The translations under genes and the position numbers were made by a program. Below are positions 54,390 through 64,000 of a stretch of 64,000 nucleotides of DNA, one piece after another. The notes below the pieces were generated by a model that saw only the letters and a program-made list of their open reading frames with translations, made no database searches and was not told the origin of the DNA. Every line of letters begins with the position of its first letter. The stretch's first letter is position 1. This stretch comes from Lepidonotus clava (lineage: Eukaryota > Annelida > Polychaeta > Phyllodocida > Polynoidae), in the NCBI GenBank assembly GCA_936440205.1, contig OW387148.1, forward strand, positions 3,348,001 through 3,412,000. The letters are read 5' to 3'.

Positions 54390-57300
54390 GCCTTTAAGGG
54401 GGGTTTCTCCTATTTGTCTGCTAGTACAACTCCTCCATGTTTGATATATCCATGGCTATACACACTCTAGGTATTGGAGATAATCCCATACCTAGACAAA
54501 TCGTATGACTATTTGCAGTTTGTATCAAACAGTAGATATCTATCTGTATTTTTCCAATATTGACTTCAAGGATCAACGTAGTGAAGACACAACTCCAATA
54601 GGCCAAAATAAAAGAAGGTAAATCCTCAAAACAGCATGAATACTATTCCACTCGTGTACCACATGAGAAGTTGACCGATGAGAGCTGTTTATAAATCCCT
54701 TTGCAGTATATAAAGGGGTAGGTTGGCCTCCGAAATCGTTTGAATACCGAACCACTGTAACTTGATCAAAAATACCACAACTCCATGACGCCCTCTGCTT
54801 CTTTCTTTATCTCCGCATGTGGCGGCAAAGCGATGACGATTGTGTTAACCGCCCAAAGTAAGCAGCTGTGGTTGGTTTTGAGACTTGTGTTGTCTGTTCG
54901 ATGTTTCACTTGAGGATGTCCTCTTCCACTATCTAGATGAGAAGTGACACAACAATCTGGGAACTCCGCCCGGGATTTATGATGAATGTAACAATTAGTG
55001 CTGACGACAGTTGACTTGTCCCGAAGCAGGCACTTTCTCCTGGGTTCCCGTCTGTCTGTAGGTCTGTGAGAAGCAATAACTTTCGATGTTAACTCTGTGA
55101 ATGATGAGTAAAATCTCCTTTCAGTTAATGAAATTAACGCCACTTATCATCAGATCACCTGTATGATAAATTCTCCCAATTCCAATTGTTCATTTTTTTT
55201 TGTAGTTTGCAAACGATCACATTAGATTATACGTCTCCAGGTGTTGAAAGGTATTCCTCAATCTATTTCTGTAGTTACAATCGGGTGTCTATCCTCCACT
55301 TAAAGGTGTGCAGGTAACTCCCAGCCCCATGCTGATCATCAGGTGTGCCACCTCCACCCGGCTCTCACAGGTAACCGATCTGTGTGGAGAGGGATCAGAG
55401 CGCTGGTTGGAGCTGTTCCCCGGCGCGTGTGGCCGTCCCTGACGCTGGTCGATGATCTCTGTCCTCCTCCTCCTACCCTCCTACCCCTCTACTCCTCCTC
55501 CACTGCTACCCCTCCTCCTCCACTCCTCCAGCGTGCACCGATGGTTCCCCCTAGTGAGCCCTACTGGAACCATGCGGTCCCATGTCTGATATTGGTGTAC
55601 GTCGTACAGGTGCCCAAAAGGTGTTAGTGCCCCGGGACGTGTCTTGTACATACTCAGGGGACCTTTGGGAAAATAAAAACTGCACGTTGTGGCTGCTGAT
55701 TGAAAATCAAAAGTTGGTGGTTTGAACTTCTGGAAAAAAAATATGAAAGAATTAAAGCGGAAGACTGCTGAAGCGATTTTGAAAAACGAAACGCGTTTAT
55801 ATTACTTTTAATTAGTGATCTATCAAATACTGATACGGCGCCCACTCGTTGGGCGTCGACGGGCGTCGATGGACTTATTCAGATTTTCTTTTATAGATTT
55901 CTTAACTTCATTCTAGTATCCCGAAGTAATCTACGATAAATGTTTCATGAGCGATTTGTGTTTTCTCTCAAACTGGGGGTGATTTTGAATACTTCTAAGG
56001 TTGACTGGTAAGTTAGTCAGTGATACTACTCCACTACATTAAAGCTTGGAGCCAAGACTTCGTTTTAACCAAATTATTGTGAGACAATCATGCTGCATCC
56101 CTCAAGTCAAGGCTCCCTCAAGGCCAGACAAATCTTGGGGAACCGTGAACCAGGTGTCCCATCCACACGTATGGTTGACCCCTCTTTTCTGGCCTATAGT
56201 TGTTGGCGACACGTGACACTTTGGTACTATAAACGCTTACCTCCCCTGCACTTCTCTTTGAATGTAATTTGTTTTGTGTATAACAAGCCATGGCCTTTGT
56301 CATAGAAACCGGAGCGCGCGGAATGTGAGGAGAATGGCGGGAAATCTGTCAACAAAAAGCAGACGACAATGAGTAGGTAGCCATGGTTACATAGGGCACG
56401 CAGACGCTGGGGTGTTTCTGTTTGACGTCTGCCCAACGTGAGGTGCAGGTAATCCCAATGTGTGCCCATCTCTTTCCAAGTCGTGGGGGCAGTATTTGTC
56501 ATCCAGTTTGCTTTGTATGCTGATAGATAATGGTTTTTCAGCCATATTGTTACGTCGTTCATGTTAAAGAGGTTGGTGACGTATGTACTATGACGTGTGT
56601 CTGTCCATATAGGAGTGGTCTCAAATAGGTACCACACCTATATATGTAGGGGTGGATCCAGGGTGTGTCCAAGGGGTACTAACCCCACATCCCACTTTTG
56701 GTGAACTTTTATACTTCACATAAAGAAAAAACGTTGTACATGCGCATAAAAATGCGCATCGTTTTATTACTATATGCACACCCCTTTTCAAAATCCTTTT
56801 TCCGTCCCTGCATAATAATTATTCTGGACCACTACTGCATGACTCATTCCGATCGCATGGGTAATAAGTCTTGTCATTTGGTATATTTGAGGGGTTGATT
56901 AAGAAAAGTTATTGAAAGTCACTGAAATGGCTTTTCATTCATCTCACGCCGACTGGTGAAAAGCCCAGTAACACGTATAAAGTACCAATGCCAATTGAGA
57001 GTCGTCAAATGAGGAAAACGGTGTGTATGCTAGTGCATGATAGCCATGTCCGAAAGTAAGAAAGGTACCGGTATTCCTAGTAATTCAAGGATATGGTGTC
57101 TCAAAGTAGATTGAATTGTGGAGTAAAACCTGAGTTTTCCACAGGAAGCCACTCTATCTGTTATCTTTAAGTTAAGACTTGGTTATAGTAACATATTTCT
57201 GATATCTGCATATAATTATGTAGCTGGTAAAAGCACTAGATATATATTCGAAAAGTTTGATTGGTAGTTTATATAACATTTCACGGATAGCTGATGAATT

Positions 57301-57400
57301 ATAGTAAATAGGATAATAACAATAACGATTATTATTAATAACAAGTAACAAGTGTGGTTGATTTGGACGAGATAAATATATTAAATATTTATTAAACATC
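54390..57400. other. Upstream of the WxxW gene; no recognised gene
   Basis: Contains a plus-strand TATATAAAGG word at about 54.71 kb, a CTCC-rich tract at 55.46-55.53 kb and a possible MITE at 56.64-56.81 kb (GGGGTGGATCCAGGG at the left, GTCCCTGCA at the right). The open frames here match nothing I know. Confidence 0.4.
55460..55532. repeat. CTCC-rich pyrimidine tract
   Basis: Imperfect (CCT)n/(CTCCT)n run of about 70 bp, with purines only on the minus strand. Confidence 0.8.
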
Positions 57401-57504
57401 CTCCTATTTACAATCAGCTAAAACTTAAAATGAGTTGTTGTCTGAGCGATGGTAGGCGAGCAACTGATTCGAAATCGTTGGATCAGCGATTTATATAGTC
57501 AGGT

Positions 57505-57560
57505 GACAACAGATCGCCGTTGCTATGGCGATGGGGGCGATGACGTCATCGCGCTCCCGG
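57505..57560. promoter_or_regulatory. RFX X-box and CRE pair in a GC-rich patch
   Basis: GTTGCTATGGCGAT at 57519-57532 fits the RFX X-box (GTTRCYATGGYRAC-like) with one arm slightly off. A perfect CRE, TGACGTCA inside GATGACGTCATC, follows at 57541-57548. The patch is CpG-rich in AT-rich surroundings, as at promoters or enhancers. No gene start is recognised next to it; the WxxW gene starts 3 kb to the left on the minus strand. Confidence 0.5.
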
Positions 57561-58932
57561 AAAATGCATTTTGTAGGTATCGCTACACAAATTATATATA
57601 CTTTCATCTTTGAGCAAATTCAACATTTCGTATTCTGTAATCAATAGCAGGCTACTCCTAGGATCAATAATTGTCTCAAGAACTATAGATGATTTTTCAG
57701 ACAAATGACGATCTCTGAGTATAGATTAGAGTTTTACAGCCTATTATTGCAGCGCTTATAACACCTTTCACGGTGGCATTAATGTATGATACCTTGAAGA
57801 CATGCAATCAGGTGGCGAGTTGTTGTAGTGTGTTGTTCAGTCATCTCAAGACATGGGGCGCAGGCTTTGCAAATCATGTGTATTTACATATATAGCTTAT
57901 TGCGGAAATCTAGTTACAAGATATGAACACGTTGTTCAAATCCTATTACAAATGATTCATTCTTCATCGTGACATTCACGGCACCTCATAAATAAAGTTT
58001 CGTGTTAAAGCGCGTTTCTCCTGACATGTATGGGGGACCCTAACAGTAACCCCATTGACCTGGGAATGTAATTATCCCTTATTAGATCCAGGGGACACAG
58101 ATCCCCATCTTTAACTACAGCTTTGGTCATCCATACCTTGTCAGGGCCTCACAGTACCCCACCTGTGGGTAACGTCCTGGTGGATTGACGTCTTGATTCA
58201 GTTTGACAGAGGATCTGATCGGCGCCGATTGCACGTCCCCCATGTCACTCCACATGGCCCCAGATCGCGGCCCTCGGCCCAGCTGGCCGCAGGAGGCAAT
58301 ATCATCAATGCTGTATCCAGTGTTAGCTACAGCTTATTCTATATCAGGATTCCAGACCCTATACCTTCAGTACTGTCCAGCCCTCTCAAAACATGTTAAT
58401 TCAATACCTGTTATTGATAATGTCTGTCTATGAATGCTAATACTTTTTTTTCAGTAAAGATTTTCAATATATCTGTGTAATTGATATAAAATTAAATCAG
58501 GTACATGCTGTGGGTGCACTAATACCATTTACAGACTACCCTCAAAATGCGCTCATAATGACAGTGCAATACAAACACGATGCGCATTTTGGGGCCAGTC
58601 TATGAAAGGTATAAACAATTGTTATTGCCCCAGTTTGCACACACCTATATTGCTGGCTATTGCCCTCGACGGTGTCTGCATATCAGGCAATAACAGTTGC
58701 TTTTTGCCTCCTTGGTACTATGTATCTATTTCCTCCTTCTCTTTCTACTTCCCCATCGCCCAGTGATGTTAGTAAACACGGGGGGCGGCGCGTGGCCCCA
58801 CAGGAAACGGGGAATTTCAAATATGTTTTGTGGTAAAAATCACTTCCGGTTCTTTTTCATCATAAAAAAAGGTAACACCTAATCTTTTGAAAAGTAGGAG
58901 AAACAAGGTAGAGAGTGTTCTACTACTAAACT
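57561..58932. other. Intergenic, with a GC-rich patch at 58.19-58.31 kb
   Basis: Mostly AT-rich. The GC-rich patch is open on both strands; on the minus strand it ends TACCCACAG then GTGGGG, a possible exon edge. No family match. Confidence 0.35.
58335..58475 (+). repeat. Interspersed repeat pair, copy 2
   Basis: Ordered matches to 37715-37870: TTCTATATCAGGATTCCA, TTCAGTACTGTCC, GTCTGTCTATGAATGCTAA and TCAGTAAAGATTTT. Confidence 0.5.
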
Positions 58933-59389
58933 CAGGCCCGTAACTAGGGGGGGGGGGGGTGGCGGGGGGGGGGGGCGCCACCCCCCCAGAGAGGCAATTT
59001 CTCAAAAAGTTCCACCTCTCCTTAAATACATTTTTGTAAAAAAAAAACCTTAGAAAAAAGAGAAGAAACTATTATGGCCCTAGACCCTTATATTTGATAG
59101 TGCAACATGGGCCTTTTGGGGGGCCTAATGACATGCGACATGGGATTTTAAAAAGACAGTGACAGGCGACATGGCTATTTCTTAAATTTGACAGGGTGAC
59201 GGTGCCTTACCTTAAATTTGATATGCGACATTGGGGACCCATCAAAGGCCCCATTATTGAAAAGTTTCACTTCGGGAACCTCGCCACCCCATTTTTAGGT
59301 TTGAATAATTGATATTGTAATCAAAAGTCCCACTTAGGGAACCTCGCCACCCCCCCCCCCCACCGGAGCAGACCCTGGGTACGGGCCTG
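58933..59389. mobile_element. CAGGCCCGTA-terminal MITE (copy 2) with nested repeat
   Basis: CAGGCCCGTAACTAGGG and GGTACGGGCCTG ends, with TAAACT duplicated on both sides (58927-58932, 59390-59395). At 59128-59250 it contains a piece of the CTTAAATTTGACAGGG / GGCGACATGGC repeat family also seen at 8.7 and 10.1 kb. Confidence 0.82.
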
Positions 59390-59395
59390 TAAACT

Positions 59396-61700
59396 ACTAA
59401 TGATCATTTTCCCTTATTTCACTTTTCATTATCCTTCTTATATCCGAGTTTCTTCGTATCAGACATTGTGCAGATGACACCATAACACCCAGAGGATAGG
59501 GCGTCGGATGACATATACATGTATTGGTGATCAATAATTATTGATCATTAGCTTGGTAAACAAATTATACCTGAATTGTCGTGTATTGGTAGTTATTCTG
59601 TAATACCTACTCGTGGTTCATTTATTTGTATATAAAGGGGTCTTTGTTTAGCTCTTATTGGTAGATTGCTACGTGCGACCAAATAATGATCACCAAAAAC
59701 AAGTGTGTGACCTTGTCCACAGAAGGTCTTTTAGGGAGCTTCTTGATTAGGAGTTATCACAAGGTTTTCGCATTAATTCATTAGAACCTAGTCGCATACT
59801 GCCATGGCAACAAATTCAAAATAAGGTTTTTACCAGCAGAATCTCATCGAAGATAGGACATTATTTTTGCTGTTTATAACAGCAATATGCAAACAACTCA
59901 TAACTGAATATATCCAAATAACCATTTCCAACTGCTGCCTTATAAAACTCCATATATCACTCTGAGCAGCTCCCCCTCCCGTGGTCGCTCCCCCCTACTC
60001 TCTGCCCTGCTGCTTACCGTCAAACAGCTCCAAGTACATGCTGTTTTGAAAACGTTCCCTTTCCATTGAGTTTTTAGCCCACCATTTTTGTCTGTTCTGT
60101 TAATAAACTAGATGGGTTCTTGCTGACTTGACTGTAAACACATGACAGACCTGAACTAAGTCCGGCGTAACCTTTTAAGCCCAGGGTTTGCTTTGTAGCG
60201 GCTCTGTCTTTCCTCAAGTTTCATATTCTATGGAGACATATTGAAAGCATATCGCTGTCATTTTCAGGACGTAGCGGCTTTTCTGGACCTTATATGATCA
60301 GACATGCATACAATATGATATGACATATAAGTACACGGGTCAAATGGTTTAGTAGGACTGGGTATAAATCATTGTATCAAATTACAAATATATAGGGACC
60401 TCAAGTAGGATTTCTTTGTTGGTGTATATTGTTTGATATTATTGATACAGGCGTGGACCAACGGAGAATTCTAGTATCACCCAGAGGAATACGTGCACTG
60501 CCTGACAAGTTATAACTATCGAAAACATAGAATATCTATAACCAATGATTTCTATAAAGACAGTCTTTTCGTCAAATGGGCTCGAAAAATTTCTGGAGTC
60601 AATGGCTTGACAGAAAAACAAAAGTAAGGAAATGATGAAAACGTAAGGTCCTTCCTCCTCAGACGGCTCGAAAGTAAGGAAATGAGAAAGGTATAAATAG
60701 ATTCCCATGAAGTCGGAGTGTATACGAGCTATGAATGTGAAGTATAACTGCGACTGTGACTTCCTTTGAAAATCGTGTTCGTTGACAAAACATGTATGTA
60801 TCAAAAGGGGTATTCTGTCGATCACGTGACAACAAGGATTCTGTGGGTCCATTCTGCCCCCTTGGTGGGGAATGTACCAACCCCAGTAGGGGGGCGGGTC
60901 TCTACTATAGCGACAAGTAGTCAACATCGACAGCTTTAATAGAAAGGGCGGCTTGATTTGTCAGGGTTCGTTGGAGTTGTCACTGGTTTATTCAAAAGGG
61001 TTTTAAGAAGATTTGGAATGGCATCCCAATTTATTTACTTTATATCTTTAAATCTCTAGGGTGTGTATAATTAGTTACTAATATGATAATGAATTATTAG
61101 ACATAAACCCCCAGCAGAATCATTTTAAATAGACGTGCTGCAATATGACAATAAGTGAATAAGTTTCTGTGGGTATGACTGTTTTCACGTTTTTCTTTAA
61201 CCGATAAAGGACACCTATATATACATAATTTACTTTCAACCACATTTGAAGATTTACTGTACGTATTCTACTTGGCCTCACCAAACCAGGCAGATGATAT
61301 ACAACATAATTTAGCCTCAAAGAAAAGGAGATTTTCTCATCAGGATGCATATGGAAAGTAGACCACGCCATGTGGGCTGGGAAATGACAACAATTTGGGC
61401 CTGGACCGGGAGCGTTTTCTTTTGGGTGGTTATTATCAGAGCACCTGTTGCTGAGACTCGCCGCCCCTACATTCTCTGCGCCACAGCGTTCCCAGGCCAA
61501 ACCTCAGTCTCTTATACTATTCGTTTTTCTTCAGTTTTTGGGGAACAATTGCGTCCATGGATCCAGGTTAACAATTGAATCAAGATCCTCAGAAATACTT
61601 TTTGAATAGGTTGAATGATATGTACAAGAAGTAAATGGCCATGCCGTTGTATATTGCCCAAAGGTGGGTCCTACTCAGTCTTCAAGAAAAGCTGGATTCA
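59396..61700. other. Intergenic; two weak coding candidates
   Basis: A possible minus-strand first exon at 60018-60066 and a 162-codon minus-strand frame at 60439-60927 (methionine start, no family match). A 15-bp word AAAGTAAGGAAATGA occurs twice near 60.62 and 60.67 kb. Nothing else recognised. Confidence 0.3.
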
Positions 61701-61729
61701 GTTTCCATGGCTTTCAGGCAAATATCGTA

Positions 61730-62060
61730 TAAAAGCGGGGGCAGGCTATAGATCCCTGCGCGGGGGGACACGGACTCCATCACAGCTCGCGAGTCTGTTT
61801 ATCCTCCGCGTAAAAAAGTAACCCCCGCCGGCGGAACGAATACAAAGCCTGGCTCGGTGGGATTTAGGAAGGACGGATGGAGGGATCTTTTATTTTCGCG
61901 CCGGGTGGCTGTCTTGTGTCCCCGGCCCTCGTTGGCCGGCCGGCCGGGGGGCGGCCACCTTCTCAGCGGCCAGGACACGGATCTCAGGGCGTCCTAAATC
62001 CGCGCAAATCGGCGCGAGATTCACACTGAGTGTTGATGACAAATTGCGCGCTGTGCCTCG
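61730..62060. promoter_or_regulatory. CpG island with E2F-like site
   Basis: About 330 bp rich in C, G and CpG (CCCGCCGGCGG, GGCCGGCCGGCCGGGGGG) in AT-rich DNA. It contains ATTTTCGCGCC, a good E2F consensus, and further GCGCG words. Shoulders TGGGATTTAGGA and GTCCTAAATCC are inverted. It looks like a housekeeping-type promoter, but no adjacent first exon is recognised. Confidence 0.5.
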
Positions 62061-63653
62061 GCTTGTGTGGCATGTGGCTAGGGTGGGTGGTGGGAGGCGT
62101 CCCAGGGAGTTGGGGACCCTTCAGAAACTTATACCCGGTCAGCACGATACTCTGAGCTAAAAAAAAAAAAGGGGGGGAATTCCGTGTCACTCCTACCTAT
62201 AAAACAATTGTGGAAGATCTTGTTGCTTAAATTTTCTACCTTTCGTTTTCTTTCATTTACGTTTGCAGGAAATGAAGACTTTAGACATAAAGATACATAA
62301 GATGTATGTATGTCTATGTTTTAAAACATGCGGGCGGAATATGCAACAATAATATTTTCATTGGTAAACCACGCCCCCAATCCCATTTCATTCAGATTTT
62401 GCGGGTTATTTCAAATGTCAAGTTCTGTCGAAACAATTTCAAAAAGTGCGCCCCCCCCCCATCCGAAATGTTGGATCAGTGTATGGGCTGCATCCAAAGT
62501 TGCATGCATATCAAACCATTGGAAGATTTCGGAAGCAATGCATGAAAGCAGTGGAGAGCGGACTCAAAATTCACCGTTGAACTTTCTTCATATGCAGCCA
62601 TGGTTCATATAGCCGGCCCCTTCAGATTGAATGGGTCTATCAATCAGATCGCGTGGTTCTTTTCTGAATAGTTATTAGAAACTGTTGCAGCTCCACAACT
62701 TGGGTGAAGATTCAATATATAAACTGTTACATTTGCGCGCTTCTTCATTAATCGGTATAGGTATGTCGTCTCTGTTATTACATATACATACTATAGGTGC
62801 CATTAAGTTTTAGGTTGACAGTCAAGTGACTGATCATGATAATCGGGCTGGCTTTATGTCTAAACCTGTTAACCAAATGATGACCCCTATAGCTTCTCTG
62901 CATGGAGGGTATAGGACGACGTCAGAATGTGGGAAACATCATCTAACAGCCACTGACATGTGGTTGTCCCAGGGTTTCTCATGGTCCCAATCTTTCTTGT
63001 TAGGCGCATCCCATTTGACCCTCTCCACGGGATGCATTCACTGCCTCCATAGGTGCAATCAGATGTTTTAAAACAGGGAATAAAATATACTCTTTAAGTG
63101 TTACCATACACGCCACACAGCGAGAGGGGGAACTGAGATGTGGAGCTCTGGCAATTTGGCATTTCCCATTTCCGTCCGTAGAGTAACATACGAATAGGAC
63201 TGTGCCACTCGCCAGCCATGCGTGAAATTGGTGATCATCGTGACATACCAAAGATGGTTCTCAAATATGATGAAGGGATTCATGGGAGCAGGACAACTAT
63301 ATGGTATAATGACACTGTTTGGACCAGCATTGTTTCAGTATACGTATAATGTTTACAGCTACGAGTATGAAATAGATGTAATGATCACCCGCCATTGGTT
63401 GCATTGCTCACAAGCCAGCTATTTTTAATACCAAAGGGCTTACCACACCATACCCTTTTCAAAATCCTTAATCAAACCTTCCATGAAATGTCTAGCACAA
63501 ACACAATGCATTAGATATGATTCTGGTTTACCTGGACTAATTTGTAATATATATAATTATAAATTACATTAATAAGTATATGAGTATTTATGTCATATTA
63601 ATAATTGTGTGTATGTGTCCCTGTGTGCGTCATATTGGTACAAAATGATACTT
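62061..63653. other. Intergenic, no recognised gene
   Basis: AT-rich. A short possible MITE at about 62.33-62.46 kb contains a C run. Otherwise nothing recognised. Confidence 0.35.
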
Positions 63654-63976
63654 TCAATAATGTAATATGCATATTACATTGAACACTACAAAGAACTCTG
63701 TGTGATCACTAGGATTCATATTACCTGCATTTTGTCGAACCAATGGAAACAAGTCAAAATTTGTCAGATATAGAACGTATATCGATTGATGAGAACCCAC
63801 CAAAATACCGCCAATCGGATTAGGTGCGGAGTTTGCCCCGACTTCCGCGTGGGCCCAGCTGACCGGTGCATGGTCAATACTCACATGTCGGGACGGCCGA
63901 CCTGTAAACGTGAGATCAGACGGACAGGGGTCGGCTGGGTCAGTACACTGATCTAAAGCACAGAGGTATGCATGCA

Positions 63977-64000
63977 CAGTGGCGGATTCATGGGGGGGGG
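63977..64000. mobile_element. Left end of a CAGTGGCGGAT MITE, cut by the window edge
   Basis: CAGTGGCGGATTCATGGGGG at the extreme right matches the left end of the element at 10565-10724, including the G run. Confidence 0.55.

Noticed and set aside
54766-55143. 125-codon minus-strand frame upstream of the WxxW gene
   Set aside because: No family match; the WxxW gene starts independently at 54389 with a clear signal peptide.
55305-55371. Possible plus-strand exon between GTGTGCAG and CAG-GTAACC
   Set aside because: Only 57 bp with no partner exons and no recognised homology.
60439-60927. 162-codon minus-strand frame
   Set aside because: The longest unexplained frame, but there is no domain, odd hydrophobic composition and no splice context. 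Kept only as a remark in the intergenic entry.

Overview
This window looks like nuclear DNA of an invertebrate animal, AT-rich and intron-rich. The animal is probably a marine deuterostome; a lancelet or acorn worm would fit, but the species cannot be fixed from sequence alone. The evidence is GT-AG spliced genes related to vertebrate importin-5, a secreted protein with a WxxW domain, a eukaryotic tRNA-Ile, and a dense crop of small inverted-repeat DNA elements plus DIRS-type, LTR and LINE retroelements.

Layout. 1-1.14 kb: a tyrosine-recombinase frame of a DIRS/Ngaro-type retroelement and an 86-bp inverted repeat, lying in an intron. 1.19-4.67 kb: the last four coding exons of one importin-5 (IPO5) gene. 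Its introns carry two TTAA-flanked inverted-repeat elements. 4.7-9.9 kb: intergenic, with a tRNA-Ile(AAT) on the minus strand. 9.9-43.4 kb: a second, more divergent IPO5 paralogue. Its 25 exons sum to 3180 nt (1059 codons plus stop) in a consistent frame. The gene ends one exon earlier than its neighbour, and a decayed relative of the missing last exon survives at 43.70 kb. About 30 kb of its 33.5 kb is intron, filled with inverted-repeat and foldback elements, a LINE with an inserted retroposon, minisatellites, and a recent LTR element (27.30-32.37 kb) whose 5' LTR was itself hit by a small DNA element. 43.8-48.4 kb: intergenic. 48.4-54.4 kb: a three-exon minus-strand gene for a 246-residue secreted WxxW-domain protein. 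54.4-64 kb: no recognised gene, but it holds promoter-like GC-rich patches (57.5 and 61.8 kb), repeats and three weak coding candidates.

How the genes relate. The two IPO5-type genes are head-to-tail paralogues encoding karyopherin-beta nuclear import receptors. Exon lengths and phases match where they overlap. A 53-bp stretch is identical between them while its surroundings have diverged, which suggests gene conversion. The WxxW gene is functionally unrelated.

The most notable signals are the loss of the last exon and the altered acidic loop in the second IPO5 paralogue; a family of roughly 145-bp elements sharing termini (AGCCTGTATTCCAC) but with different, self-complementary interiors; a 1.7-kb foldback element built of mirror-image minisatellites; and the apparently identical LTRs of the intronic retroelement.
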